64,000 nt of DNA from Companilactobacillus zhachilii (GCF_003606365.2 NZ_CP031933.2:310001-374000); one strand, 5' to 3'; counted from the stretch's first letter, positions 34,309-42,822 are shown. Translations and numbers: made by a program. The notes: a model not told the origin generated them from the sequence alone.

Positions 34309-35727
34309 ATGGACAGTTTTGCTAAAGATCCAGAGATTCAAAAGCATCGTTGGTTGATTTTGATTGCCGTTTGTATGTTTACTTTCATGTCAACCTTGGA
34401 CGGAAGTATCGTCAATATCGCTTTACCAGTGATGAGTAAGGATTTACGTATTCCGATGAGCCAAGCGGAGTGGGTCGTTTCCATTTATTTAATTGTTATT
34501 TGTGCACTATTATTATTATTCGGAAAACTCGGAGATGCCTATGGTAAGATTCGAGTTTTCAAAATTGGGACAATTTTATTCACGATTGGTTCATTGCTTT
34601 GTGGACTGAATTCGGGGTTAATGTTCTTGCTAGGTGCTCGTACATTACAAGCTGTTGGGGCTGCTATGACGATGAGTACGAATAACGGAATCATTACTGA
34701 AGTTTTCCCGTTTAATGAACGTGGTCGAGCTTTGGGAACGATTGGTTCGTTTGTGGCTTTAGGTAGTATTGCTGGACCAGGTGTCGGAGGATTGATTTTG
34801 GCCCATTTGCATTGGGGCTATATCTTTTTAATCAATGTACCAGTGGGAATCATTGCGATTTTGTTAGGTATGAAAGTTTTACCTAAAGATATTACTTTAT
34901 CGAAGCAGAAAATTGATAAAACTGGTTCTTTCTTATTTGCCCTCGTGATGGTGACTTTGTTTGCAGGAGTCTTTTTAGGACAGGAGATAGGCTTCATTAA
35001 AATCGGCGTTTTGGCTTTATTTATTATTGCTTTAGTTTCATTTATTGGTTTTATCAAAGTTGAATTACACGTGGAGCGTCCAGTATTAGATTTACAGATT
35101 TTTCGAAACACTAGTTTCACCATTAGTATCTTCTGTGCCTTTTTAATTTTTGTAGCTAACTTTTTCTTTAACGTGATTTCGCCATTTTATTTGGAAAATG
35201 CCCGTGGATTAGCTGCTAATTATGCAGGTTATGTATTGATGACCTTTCCAATCGTTCAAGTAGTTGTAGCACCAATTGCCGGAGCGGTTTCAGATAAAAT
35301 CGGTCCTAAGTTATTGACATTTATCGGTCTGATTCTAATTTCTATTAGTCAAATTGGTTATATGTTCATGAGTTTGGCAACACCAATGTGGATCTTCATG
35401 CTCTTCGTTGGTTTAGTCGGTTTGGGTAATGGTATTTTCCAAGCACCAAATAACACGATTGTCATGAACTCGGTTGAAGTTAAAGATTTAGGAATTGCCG
35501 GTGGAATCAACGCTCTAGCTCGTGAATTAGGAATGATTATCGGTATTTCTGTAGCAACCACGGTTTTATTTTCATCAATGAGTCACACAGCAGGGCATAC
35601 TGTAACTTCATATATCCCATCTCAACCGGGATTATTTATTTCGGGAATGCACGTAGCTTTTATGGTTTCTTTGATAATTTGTTTGGTTGCGACCGTAATT
35701 ACTGGTGTTCGTTTGTTAAGAAAATAG
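34309..35727 (+). CDS. MFS drug:proton antiporter, DHA2 (EmrB/QacA) family
   Basis: 472 aa with about 14 membrane helices. FMSTLDGSIVNIALPVM in helix 1 is the DHA2 motif D1, LLLLFGKLGDAYGKIRVF is MFS motif A, and GSIAGPGVGGLIL is the antiporter motif C. It exports drugs or other amphiphiles in exchange for protons. It is 4 bp after the PadR gene and would be induced by whatever releases that repressor. Confidence 0.9.
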   Translation: MDSFAKDPEIQKHRWLILIAVCMFTFMSTLDGSIVNIALPVMSKDLRIPMSQAEWVVSIYLIVICALLLLFGKLGDAYGKIRVFKIGTILFTIGSLLCGLNSGLMFLLGARTLQAVGAAMTMSTNNGIITEVFPFNERGRALGTIGSFVALGSIAGPGVGGLILAHLHWGYIFLINVPVGIIAILLGMKVLPKDITLSKQKIDKTGSFLFALVMVTLFAGVFLGQEIGFIKIGVLALFIIALVSFIGFIKVELHVERPVLDLQIFRNTSFTISIFCAFLIFVANFFFNVISPFYLENARGLAANYAGYVLMTFPIVQVVVAPIAGAVSDKIGPKLLTFIGLILISISQIGYMFMSLATPMWIFMLFVGLVGLGNGIFQAPNNTIVMNSVEVKDLGIAGGINALARELGMIIGISVATTVLFSSMSHTAGHTVTSYIPSQPGLFISGMHVAFMVSLIICLVATVITGVRLLRK

Positions 35728-35772
35728 AAGTGTTCGTCGTAGTATGATTTTAAAAATTAATTCAATAAAATA

Positions 35773-35817
35773 ACGGCTCTAGCAATCAATTGGATTACTG
35801 GAACCTTTATTTTTTTG
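35773..35817 (+). terminator. Rho-independent terminator (imperfect)
   Basis: GGCTCTAGCAATC-AATT-GGATTACTGGAACC with T-rich tail, 46 bp after the exporter gene. Confidence 0.6.
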
Positions 35818-35821
35818 TATA

Positions 35822-35962
35822 GGCAGTAGCTTCCAAACGAGCTACACAAGGGTAACTCCCTCCGCTTTTCATAACTTGATAAATCACCCGCAAAACCAGC
35901 GGGCAATTCATCAAGTTACGAAAATGCTCAGGAGCTGACCGCCCTTGTTCCGCTCTCTCTCT
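35822..35962 (-). repeat. Family B structured repeat, copy B2
   Basis: On the minus strand: AGAGCGGAACAAGGG ... CCCTTGTGTAGCTCG for the outer arms, and TAACTTGATGAATTGCCCGC / GCGGGTGATTTATCAAGTTA for the inner hairpin. The inner hairpin nearly equals that of B4; the outer arms differ and still pair. Confidence 0.75.
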
Positions 35963-36056
35963 TTAGTAGAAAAAATTTTATAGAATTTTATTCAAAAAGA
36001 GCGATTACAAATGACGGATAAAGATGTAATAATAATCTCTACTAGGAGAAAAAGTG

Positions 36057-36791
36057 ATGAAAAAAACTCTAATAGTTCTAGCGTTATTAGTCTTTGTTTT
36101 ACCGTTATCCGCATGTGGAGTGAACTCTGGAAGTTCAAGCAATCAACATCAAGCGTCGAAAACTAAACCCAAAGTTAAGAGGGACGAAGCTTTAATAAAA
36201 AAGAATCAGGCAACGTGGGCTAAGTTGACCAAGGATGCTGAAGTTGTTAAAACTGATGCTTACAGTGGTGATAGTATTGTTCCAACTAAATTATCAGATT
36301 TGAAAAAAGCTGGTGATATCGTCAAAGGTACGGTTTATAATTTGGAACAAATGGATGCTCCAAAAAATATGGCTTTTACTAAAGCCAAAATTCGAGTTGA
36401 TCAAGTTTTGAGTGGTGATAAGAGCCTAGTTGGTAAAGATTATTACGTTGTTTTACGTGGTGGTTTGACGACAACCGACTCTTATTATGCTGATATGAAT
36501 CGGACAAAAGAAGTTGATCACGATATTTTGGTTGAGAATCCAGAAGCGCCATTGCCCAAAATCGGAACGCAATTCATAACAGTTCTAGATAAAAATAATT
36601 TGGATAGTGGTTCGGAGTATAGCCAAATTTTAATGAAGAGTGGCTTTACTAAGAAAAATTCACGACCAATTTTTGATGAGCAATTTAGTTTCTGGGTTAA
36701 GGATAAATCTGGAAAGTATATACTCAATAATCCCAAGGCCAGCACTGATTTAGAGGATTTAACTTGGAGCATTAATCACGAGTTTAAGTAA
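36057..36791 (+). CDS. Lipoprotein of unknown function
   Basis: 244 aa. Type II signal peptide MKKTLIVLALLVFVLPLSAC with lipobox LSAC, so Cys20 would be lipidated and the protein held outside the membrane. A Ser/Gln/Lys linker is followed by a mixed alpha/beta domain with AGDIVKGTVYNLEQMDAP and IRVDQVLSGD, a beta-strand-rich plan. I do not recognise the family. AGGAGAAAAAGTG precedes ATG 36057 (GTG 36054 possible). Monocistronic. Repeat A14 starts 4 bp after the stop. Confidence 0.8.
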   Translation: MKKTLIVLALLVFVLPLSACGVNSGSSSNQHQASKTKPKVKRDEALIKKNQATWAKLTKDAEVVKTDAYSGDSIVPTKLSDLKKAGDIVKGTVYNLEQMDAPKNMAFTKAKIRVDQVLSGDKSLVGKDYYVVLRGGLTTTDSYYADMNRTKEVDHDILVENPEAPLPKIGTQFITVLDKNNLDSGSEYSQILMKSGFTKKNSRPIFDEQFSFWVKDKSGKYILNNPKASTDLEDLTWSINHEFK

Positions 36792-36794
36792 GGG

Positions 36795-36969
36795 TTCCGC
36801 CTCCAGGACCAAGAAAATTAGGCCGCTATGAGGACCGCTCGGAGCCAAGGTCTCCGAGCTCGATTTTGAACCTCGCAAAAAGCGCTAGTTTCAAAAGTCG
36901 TCCGTGGTGTAAAGGCTAAAGCCTTAACGCCACTTTCACAGCGACCTAATTTTTTTTGTTCCTTCCGGC
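36795..36969 (+). repeat. Family A structured repeat, copy A14
   Basis: P3 is GCTCGGAG/CTCCGAGC (perfect, unique). Outer arms AGAAAATTAGGCCGC and GCGACCTAATTTTTT pair. One C is missing from the GTCCC arm (GTCCGTGG). It starts 4 bp after the lipoprotein stop. Confidence 0.9.
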
Positions 36970-37040
36970 TAGTTTGTTGTTTGTTTTGGATGAATACTAA
37001 TAGTTAAAATTATGGGTCAAAATTGACCAGTACTGTACGT

Positions 37041-37087
37041 AAAAAAATCAGTCTTGAGAATTTCTAATTTCTCAAGACTGATTTTTT
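37041..37087. terminator. Bidirectional rho-independent terminator
   Basis: AAAAAATCAGTCTTGAGAA...TTCTCAAGACTGATTTTTT, perfect 19-bp stem, between convergent lipoprotein and metal-permease genes; it touches the stop of the latter. Confidence 0.92.
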
Positions 37088-37883
37088 AATGTGTTAATTT
37101 CCAATTCTTATAACTTAATCCACAGAAATAGGCCAAAACTTCAAATGTTGAAATAAAGAATGTCACTGGCCAGTTAGTAATGAAGGCTAAATATAGTCCT
37201 AACCAAACGCCGATTAATGATAAGCCGACGGAAACTAAAATCATTTTTGGGACTGAATGAACCAAGTATTTAGCAGTGGCAGCTGGTAGGGTTAGTAAGA
37301 CAAAGACTAGCAATGAACCAACTATTTGGGCCCCGATACTGACGCTTAGTGCTAGAGTGACTAAGAAAGTGATGGATAATAATCTTGTTTTTAGTCCCGC
37401 TGCTTGAGCACCTAAATGATCGAAGGAGTCAAAGGCGAGTGGTTTATAAAATACAAGGAATATTAAAATGACGAATAATGCTAAAATCATCAATTGTTTA
37501 ACTTCGTGACCGCTGATACCAACGATACTTCCGAACAAAATATTTGTTGCATAACTGCTTGATTGAGCTGATAGTGATAAAAAGAGGATTCCTAAACCAA
37601 TAAATAACGAGGAAATGGCACTAATCGAGGCTTCACGTCTGGAAGCTTCACCACTTAAACTGCCGACGGCAATCGAGCTGACAAGGGTAAAGATAATCAT
37701 CCCGGCTAATGGTGAAATACCAATCAGGATTCCAAAAGAAGCTCCGGCAAAGCCAATTTCTGACAGTGTATGTGATAAAAATGACATATTACGTGAAACG
37801 ACGAAAACGCCCACTAGACCTGCTGTAATAGCGATGAAGGTACTAGCAATAAAGGCTTGTTGCATAAATTCATATCCAAACAT
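37086..37883 (-). CDS. Zn/Mn ABC transporter permease
   Basis: 265 aa with about eight membrane helices, ABC-3 family (ZnuB/MntB/AdcB type): RNMSFLSHTLSEIGFAGASFG and LFGSIVGIS. It is the channel subunit for a divalent metal, encoded third in the operon after the binding protein and ATPase. The 2-bp gap to the ATPase gene implies coupling. The metal, zinc or manganese, is not decided by this subunit. Confidence 0.9.
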   Translation of the reverse strand: MFGYEFMQQAFIASTFIAITAGLVGVFVVSRNMSFLSHTLSEIGFAGASFGILIGISPLAGMIIFTLVSSIAVGSLSGEASRREASISAISSLFIGLGILFLSLSAQSSSYATNILFGSIVGISGHEVKQLMILALFVILIFLVFYKPLAFDSFDHLGAQAAGLKTRLLSITFLVTLALSVSIGAQIVGSLLVFVLLTLPAATAKYLVHSVPKMILVSVGLSLIGVWLGLYLAFITNWPVTFFISTFEVLAYFCGLSYKNWKLTH

Positions 37884-37885
37884 AA

Positions 37886-38551
37886 TTAACCCTCCATCTC
37901 GAACATTTTTTCAGAAACATCGTTGATATCAATCGATTCAATCGTTTTGTTTTTGAAAAGGAGAGCTCGACTAGTATATTTCTTTGTTAATTCGTAATCA
38001 TGAGTAATAAAAATTACTGTTAGGTGATATTTTTGATTTAATTCTTGAACGAGATCCATCAATTGCATTTTGACTTCAACATCTAAACTAGCAGTCGATT
38101 CGTCTAAAATTAAAACTTGGGGATTATTTAGTAAAGCTTGGGCAAGGTAGGCTTTTTGTTTTTCACCACCAGAGGCCAGACCCAGCGGACGGTCTTTGAG
38201 AGTCGTAAGATGCGTTTTTTCCATAATAGTCTGAATCAATCCGTTATCGAGCTTACGTTGTTTGGGACTAAATGTGAATTTAAGATTTAGCCGCACGAAT
38301 TGCTCAATACTGAGCGGATAATCGAGGTCAATATTTCGAAATTGGGGAACATAGCCAATGGTTTGTTTGGAAATTTGCAAATCACCACTGGTCTTTGATT
38401 CTAATCCCATCAAAATTTTAACGAGGGTAGTCTTTCCTGAACCATTTGGTCCAACAAGACTGATAAATTCACCATCATTAATCGTAAAATTCAGATTTTC
38501 AAAAACTAATTGTTTACCAAATTTTTTTGTTAAATTGTTTGCTACTATCAT
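37886..38551 (-). CDS. Zn/Mn ABC transporter ATPase
   Basis: 221 aa. Walker A GPNGSGKTT, Q-loop GYVPQFRNID (the VPQ form usual for ZnuC/MntA ATPases), signature LASGGEKQKA (an SGGE variant), Walker B VLILDESTASLD and H-loop FITHDYE. Overlaps the binding-protein gene by 4 nt. Energises the permease encoded downstream. Confidence 0.92.
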   Translation of the reverse strand: MIVANNLTKKFGKQLVFENLNFTINDGEFISLVGPNGSGKTTLVKILMGLESKTSGDLQISKQTIGYVPQFRNIDLDYPLSIEQFVRLNLKFTFSPKQRKLDNGLIQTIMEKTHLTTLKDRPLGLASGGEKQKAYLAQALLNNPQVLILDESTASLDVEVKMQLMDLVQELNQKYHLTVIFITHDYELTKKYTSRALLFKNKTIESIDINDVSEKMFEMEG

Positions 38552-39456
38552 TGTTGATTCTCACTTTGTAAAATCTTATTTAAGGCTTGGTATTGTGAAA
38601 GCATCCATTCTGTATAAGTTTTACCCTTAGGCAAAGTTTCGGTTACGTTTAGAACAGGGATGTTATTTTTCTTTGCTAAATCAACCAAATTATTGACTAG
38701 CTTACTATCAGTTTGGGTATTGAGCACCATGAAATTAATCTGTTTATTTTTTATACCTTTATGCATTTCTTGGATAACATTTGGGGTAGGATCGGTGCCG
38801 TTTTCCACAGCTTGCTCAAATTTTTGATTTGCTACCTTGAAGCCCATTGCTTGAATTGAATAATCAAAAACAGGTTCAGTCACATAAACATTTTTGTTAG
38901 ACAATTTGGCAGAAGTGTTTTTCAATTGACTTAATTCTTTTTGAATCGGTTTGAGTGAAGCAATGTATTCTTGAGCATTTTGTTTAAAATAAGCCTTGTT
39001 CTTAGGATACTTTTTGGCTAATTGATCAGCCAAGTAATTAGCGTAATCAGGCATGGTATTAGGATTGTACCAAATATGAGGATTATCACCAGTCTTCTTA
39101 TGCATGACATTTTCACCAATCTTGATGTAAGTGCCATTTTTGCTGAGCTTATTCATCCATTCATCATAGCCAAGACCGTTAGCAACTGAGAAATCAGCTT
39201 TACTGACCGTTTTAGCGACATCAGTTGTTGGTTCATAGTCATGCGGATCAATGGCTGGATTATTAATAATAGAAGATACAGTTCCCTTGTCACCGACAAC
39301 AGCCTTTGCGACTTCGGCGTAAAAATCAGTCGTGGTTACGATTCTTATTTTTGATGAAGAATCTGAAACTTTTTTGTTAGAGCAACCTGACAAAATTAGA
39401 ATAAAAGCAAGTAAGCTTAGAATGATTCCTAAAAATTTATGTTTCTCGATAGTCAT
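38548..39456 (-). CDS. Zn/Mn ABC transporter substrate-binding lipoprotein
   Basis: 302 aa. Lipobox LSGC (Cys about 25). Cluster A-I fold with metal-ligand candidates His in IDPHDYEPT, His in NPHIWYNP and acidic/His residues in the C-terminal lobe (VFDYSIQAMGF, LNTQTDSK). There is no His/Asp-rich loop of the kind seen in many ZnuA/AdcA proteins, so manganese or zinc are both possible. AAGGAG lies 7 nt before ATG. First gene of a three-gene operon. A TTAAT-GATA-ATTAA repeat at the ribosome site may be a Fur-family operator. Confidence 0.9.
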   Translation of the reverse strand: MTIEKHKFLGIILSLLAFILILSGCSNKKVSDSSSKIRIVTTTDFYAEVAKAVVGDKGTVSSIINNPAIDPHDYEPTTDVAKTVSKADFSVANGLGYDEWMNKLSKNGTYIKIGENVMHKKTGDNPHIWYNPNTMPDYANYLADQLAKKYPKNKAYFKQNAQEYIASLKPIQKELSQLKNTSAKLSNKNVYVTEPVFDYSIQAMGFKVANQKFEQAVENGTDPTPNVIQEMHKGIKNKQINFMVLNTQTDSKLVNNLVDLAKKNNIPVLNVTETLPKGKTYTEWMLSQYQALNKILQSENQQ

Positions 39457-39469
39457 TAAATCTCTCCTT

Positions 39470-39483
39470 AATGATAATTAATA
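39470..39483. promoter_or_regulatory. Candidate Fur-family operator
   Basis: TTAATGATAATTAA: 5-bp arms around GATA, resembling the repeated NAT(A/T)AT units of Fur-type sites, just upstream of the metal transporter operon. Low information content. Confidence 0.35.
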
Positions 39484-39556
39484 CTATTTAACTCTAAACT
39501 AACGTACTTCAAAAGTAAATGGTAAATTTTATCATTTGAGAATGCTGCTAACTGGG

Positions 39557-39690
39557 GTCATCTCTAGGAGTGATAATTTAAGTAACTATGAGGACTACAT
39601 GGAACCTAGGTCACATGGTTCGACTTTGAGTCTTGTCTTAGACACTAAAGTTTTAGAACAGTATCTAAAGGGGAAGGCTTTCAAAATAAA
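39557..39690 (+). repeat. Decayed family A remnant, A27
   Basis: The text TCTCTAGGAGTGATAATTTAAG, then AACTATGAGGAC, GGAACCTAGGTCACATGG, TTCGACTTTGAGTCTTG and GACACTAAAG follow the order of a family A copy (left end, GAGGAC, P3, CTCGATTTTGAAC, P5 loop), but arms no longer pair and the right half is lost. Confidence 0.55.
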
Positions 39691-39777
39691 TGTTAATATG
39701 GTGTGCTAGCTTTTCAAAACGTAAAGATAGTAATTACCGTATATTTCAAATTTATATAAAAAACAACAAATAAACTA

Positions 39778-39950
39778 GCCGGAAGGAGCAAGAAAATTAG
39801 GACGCTGTGAAGGTGGCGTTAGCACTTTAGTGCTTACACCACGGGACGAACTTTGAAACTCGCGTACTTTGCGAGGTTCAAAGTCGAGGCCTGAGACCTT
39901 GGCTCAGGCCGGTCCCCACAGCGACCTAATTTTCTCGCTCCTGGAGGCGG
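39778..39950 (-). repeat. Family A structured repeat, copy A15
   Basis: Outer arms GAGCAAGAAAATTAGGACGC and GCGACCTAATTTTCTCGCTC pair with one exception. P3 is GCCTGAG/CTCAGGC (perfect), P5 GCACT/AGTGC. Downstream of the ArsC-like gene. Confidence 0.9.
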
Positions 39951-39965
39951 AATCTCAAAGCATAT

Positions 39966-40021
39966 CAAAAAAACTAGCTAATTTTTATCCTGGTAAATCC
40001 AGATAAAATAGCTAGTTTTTT
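39966..40021 (-). terminator. Rho-independent terminator
   Basis: AAAAAACTAGCTA...TAGCTAGTTTTTTT long AT-rich hairpin, directly after the ArsC-like gene on the minus strand. Confidence 0.85.
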
Positions 40022-40025
40022 TGAT

Positions 40026-40436
40026 TTAATCGATATTCTTTTTTAATTCCAAAATGTTTTGTTTAATATCATCACGAACATCGCGGTATGCTTGGGTGAT
40101 TTCGGCTTGAGATCCGGTAGCTAGGGTTGGGTCGCTAATAGGCCAATCTAGCCAACGAGTGTTTTTAGGCAGAGCACTTTTGTCACGTGCTTCACCGCTC
40201 AGTGTTACCACAAGATTTGCCTGTTTAAGAAGAAGGTCATCAATCTTTTTGGATTTTTGTTGAGAAATATCAACGTTATCTTCAGCCATAACTTTGACTG
40301 CTTGAGGATTGATATCTTCTGCCCGGACTCCGGCACTTTGAACATTCCAATCGGGTAAGAACTTTTTGGCGTATCCTTCAGCTATTTGTCCACGACAAGA
40401 ATTTCCACTACATAGAAAATATAAATTATTTGTCAT
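40026..40436 (-). CDS. ArsC-like low-molecular-weight phosphatase-fold protein lacking resolving cysteines
   Basis: 136 aa. The P-loop FLCSGNSCRGQIAEG gives the CX5R active site of thioredoxin-coupled arsenate reductases and LMW protein tyrosine phosphatases. In the well-known ArsC proteins two further cysteines form the redox relay (in S. aureus the segment reads VTLCSDADNNCP, as I recall it); here the segment is VVTLSGEARDKSALP, with serine at both places. A Trx-coupled arsenate reductase mechanism is therefore doubtful; phosphatase activity or another role is possible. The general acid region DWPISDP is kept. The start overlaps the perR stop by 11 nt, so it is in the perR operon. Confidence 0.85.
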   Translation of the reverse strand: MTNNLYFLCSGNSCRGQIAEGYAKKFLPDWNVQSAGVRAEDINPQAVKVMAEDNVDISQQKSKKIDDLLLKQANLVVTLSGEARDKSALPKNTRWLDWPISDPTLATGSQAEITQAYRDVRDDIKQNILELKKNID

Positions 40437-40890
40437 TTTTAATACCTAGTTTGATTTGACATTCAGGACAGAGTCCATAAACTTCCATGTGATTACCGGA
40501 AATCATGTATCCGGAGATCTCTGCTGTCTTATTCTCGAGATTCTTTTCAGTATCGCTGAAGCCAGGATACGTAACGTCTACAATCCGTCCGCAATTAGTA
40601 CAAATAGCGTGATAGTGGGGTGAACCGAAGTAATCGTAGTGGGTACTGCCATCACCATTTTGTAATTCCACGACTAAATGATGGTCAACAAAAGTGTTCA
40701 GAGTATTATAAATCGTAGATGAGCCTATGTTTGGTAATTCTTTACCAAGTCCATCACGGATTGTTTCCACAGTTGGATGATTATGATGGCTGACTAAATA
40801 AGCCAGAATAATGTGCCGCTGGGGAGTAACTCGTAGCTTATGATCCTTTAGAACTTGTAGTGTTTCTTCCATTACAGCATTACTAGCCAT
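40426..40890 (-). CDS. perR: PerR-type Fur-family peroxide regulator
   Basis: 154 aa from ATG 40890, which has GAAAGGAAG 8 nt upstream. Winged helix LRVTPQRHIILAYL...GSSTIYNTLNTFVDHHLV. Regulatory-site residues of B. subtilis PerR have counterparts: His in HHNHPT, Asp in HYDYF, the two His in PHYHAICTNCG and Asp in IVDVTYPG. Structural zinc uses CTNC and CPEC. An aspartate at the D85-like place favours PerR over Fur. It is likely autoregulated: a PerR-like box (40,911) precedes it and another precedes the divergent VIT transporter gene. Confidence 0.88.
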   Translation of the reverse strand: MASNAVMEETLQVLKDHKLRVTPQRHIILAYLVSHHNHPTVETIRDGLGKELPNIGSSTIYNTLNTFVDHHLVVELQNGDGSTHYDYFGSPHYHAICTNCGRIVDVTYPGFSDTEKNLENKTAEISGYMISGNHMEVYGLCPECQIKLGIKNDK

Positions 40891-40910
40891 GAGCAATCTT
40901 CCTTTCTAAC

Positions 40911-40925
40911 TAAGAATCATTACAA
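40911..40925. promoter_or_regulatory. PerR-box-like site upstream of perR
   Basis: Minus strand TTGTAATGATTCTTA matches the PerR consensus TTATAATNATTATAA at 11 of the 14 defined positions (the centre is N), 21 bp before the perR start. Confidence 0.5.
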
Positions 40926-41040
40926 GTTGATTATATTACTTAAACTTAGACAATTCCAAATAATCTAACTATTTTTCATAAAAAACGGTTAATTGTTTAC
41001 TTTTAATAACTAGTGAAGTATTATGAATTCGTTAGCAAGT

Positions 41041-41055
41041 GAGAACCATTCCAAT
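41041..41055. promoter_or_regulatory. Weaker PerR-box-like site upstream of VIT transporter genes
   Basis: GAGAACCATTCCAAT resembles TAAGAATCATTACAA at the perR site (AGAA-CATT-CAA shared), 29 bp before the VIT gene start. Regulation by PerR is inferred. Confidence 0.35.
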
Positions 41056-41083
41056 GTAACTTACAATTAAGGAGTGAAGCAAA

Positions 41084-41773
41084 ATGCCTAAGGAAAAGAA
41101 GAAACAAAGTTTAGCAGAAAAAATTAATGTTATGCGTGCTAGTGTTATGGGCGCCAATGATGGAATTGTATCAGTTGCCGGAATTGTTGTTGGTGTCGCT
41201 AGTGCTCAAAGTAACAATCGAGCTATTTTCTTAGCTGGTATTGCAGGTATGTTAGCTGGAACTATCTCTATGGCAATGGGTGAATGGGTTTCTGTAAGTA
41301 CTCAACGTGATACCGAAAAGCGTGCTTTGGAAAAAGAATCTACCGCGCTTGATGGTCATTATGAAGAGGAATTTAATTTCATTCGTGATAAATATCAAGC
41401 CACAGGAATTTCGAATGAATTAGCTACCCAGGCGACATCAGAAATGTTGAGTGAAGATCCAATCGACGTGGCAGTTCGTGAAAGATATGGTTTTAATCCC
41501 AAAGAAAAAACAAGCGCGATTGCGGCTGCCATGGCTTCGATGATTTCTTTTCCAACAGGATCAATTTTGCCACTTGTCTCAATTACAATGTTTCCTCAAG
41601 ATATTAAAATGATAGCGACGGTGATTGCAGTTATTATTGCGTTATCAATTACTGGTTATATTGCTGCAGCTTTGGGTGGAGCTAATCGCTTGAAGGCAGT
41701 AATTAGAAATGTGGTATCAGGATTATTAACTATGTTCGTAACTTATGCGATCGGTTCGCTGTTTGCACATTAG
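41084..41773 (+). CDS. VIT1/CCC1-family Fe2+/Mn2+ transporter (first of two)
   Basis: 229 aa. VIT family opening VMRASVMGANDGIVSVAGIVVGVA, with helix 1 aspartate in NDG, then TISMAMGEWVSVSTQRDTE (the GE(W/Y)VSV motif), a cytosolic charged metal-binding region (about residues 80-145) and three C-terminal helices. In eukaryotes the family moves iron or manganese into vacuoles; in bacteria it exports them from the cytoplasm. AAGGAG is 8 nt before ATG. It is followed after 13 bp by a paralogue. Divergent from perR, with a PerR-like site between. Confidence 0.9.
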   Translation: MPKEKKKQSLAEKINVMRASVMGANDGIVSVAGIVVGVASAQSNNRAIFLAGIAGMLAGTISMAMGEWVSVSTQRDTEKRALEKESTALDGHYEEEFNFIRDKYQATGISNELATQATSEMLSEDPIDVAVRERYGFNPKEKTSAIAAAMASMISFPTGSILPLVSITMFPQDIKMIATVIAVIIALSITGYIAAALGGANRLKAVIRNVVSGLLTMFVTYAIGSLFAH

Positions 41774-41786
41774 GGAGTGAAGAGAA

Positions 41787-42488
41787 ATGAAATCTATGAC
41801 AATGTCTAAACCAAAGAAACAAAAGAAAACAATGGCAGAACGCTCCAATACTTTACGTGCTGGTGTTTTGGGATCAAATGATGGAATTTTAACAGTTGTC
41901 GGGGTACTATTCTCAGTCGCTGTTGCTACGACAAATCAATTTACGATTTTTATCGCGGGTCTTTCGGACCTCTTAGCATGTGCTTTTTCAATGGCTTCAG
42001 GGGAATATGCCTCAGTTAGCTCCCAAAAAGATACTGAACGAGCTGCAATTGAAAAAGAACGTGAGTTGATAAAAACTGATTTTCCAGCCGAACTAGCAGT
42101 TGTAGCTGACTACTATGTTGAACGTGGCGTTACACAAGAAACGGCCGATAAAATTGCTGCAGAATTGATGAAAAAAGATGCTCTAGGAACTGTTGTTAAA
42201 GTGAAATATGATTTGCAACTTGGACATTATATGAGCCCTTGGGATGCAGCTTTTTCTTCACTAGTTTCCGCAGCATCAGGTGGTATTTTTCCATTAGTTG
42301 CGATGACCTTTTTGCCAGCTTCAATTCAATGGCCTGGCACTATCTTAGCCGTGACCTTATCAGTTGCTTTGACAGGTTTCTTGAGCGCTAAGTTGGGTGA
42401 TGGTTTAGTCAAAACAGCGATGATTAGAAATATTATTGTCGGTTTGATTACGATGGCAATTCACTATTCAGTTGGTTTGATGCTTTAA
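41787..42488 (+). CDS. VIT1/CCC1-family Fe2+/Mn2+ transporter (second of two)
   Basis: 233 aa, paralogous to the preceding gene: TLRAGVLGSNDGILTVVGVLFSVA, CAFSMASGEYASVSSQKDTE and a charged middle region, then IFPLVAMTFLPASI and final helices. AGGGAGTGAAGAGAA precedes ATG. VIT proteins act as dimers, so the two products may form a heterodimer; this is a suggestion from the tandem arrangement. Confidence 0.9.
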   Translation: MKSMTMSKPKKQKKTMAERSNTLRAGVLGSNDGILTVVGVLFSVAVATTNQFTIFIAGLSDLLACAFSMASGEYASVSSQKDTERAAIEKERELIKTDFPAELAVVADYYVERGVTQETADKIAAELMKKDALGTVVKVKYDLQLGHYMSPWDAAFSSLVSAASGGIFPLVAMTFLPASIQWPGTILAVTLSVALTGFLSAKLGDGLVKTAMIRNIIVGLITMAIHYSVGLML

Positions 42489-42501
42489 AGAATTAAATTA
42501 T

Positions 42502-42675
42502 GCCGCCTCCAGGAGCAATGAAATTAGGTCGCTATGGGGACCGACGAAAGCCAAGGTCTTTCGTCTCGATTTTGAACTTCGCAAAGTACGCGAATTTCAA
42601 AAGTCGTCCCGTGGTGTAAGCACTAAAGTGCTTACACCACCTGCATAGCGACCTAATTTCATTGCTCCTTCCGGC
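42502..42675 (+). repeat. Family A structured repeat, copy A16
   Basis: P3 is GACGAAAG/CTTTCGTC, perfect and with no sequence in common with ATTCGAG-type copies, a strong covariation case. Outer arms GCAATGAAATTAGGTCGC and GCGACCTAATTTCATTGC are perfect and carry ATGAAA/TTTCAT where others have AAGAAA/TTTCTT. 13 bp after the second VIT gene. Confidence 0.92.
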
Positions 42676-42743
42676 TAGTTTATTCGTTGTGCTAGTTCAA
42701 TTATTAGAGTGTCAGAATCTTCAACACTTATCTATGTAAATCA

Positions 42744-42785
42744 AAAAGGCCAAGCTACTCATTTTTTTGAGTAACTTGGCCTTTT
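42744..42785. terminator. Bidirectional rho-independent terminator
   Basis: AAAAAGGCCAAGCTACTCA...TGAGTAACTTGGCCTTTT between convergent VIT and thioredoxin genes. Confidence 0.9.
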
Positions 42786-42822
42786 CTGTTTTGAACGGTT
42801 TATTCTTAATGGATTATAGTTT

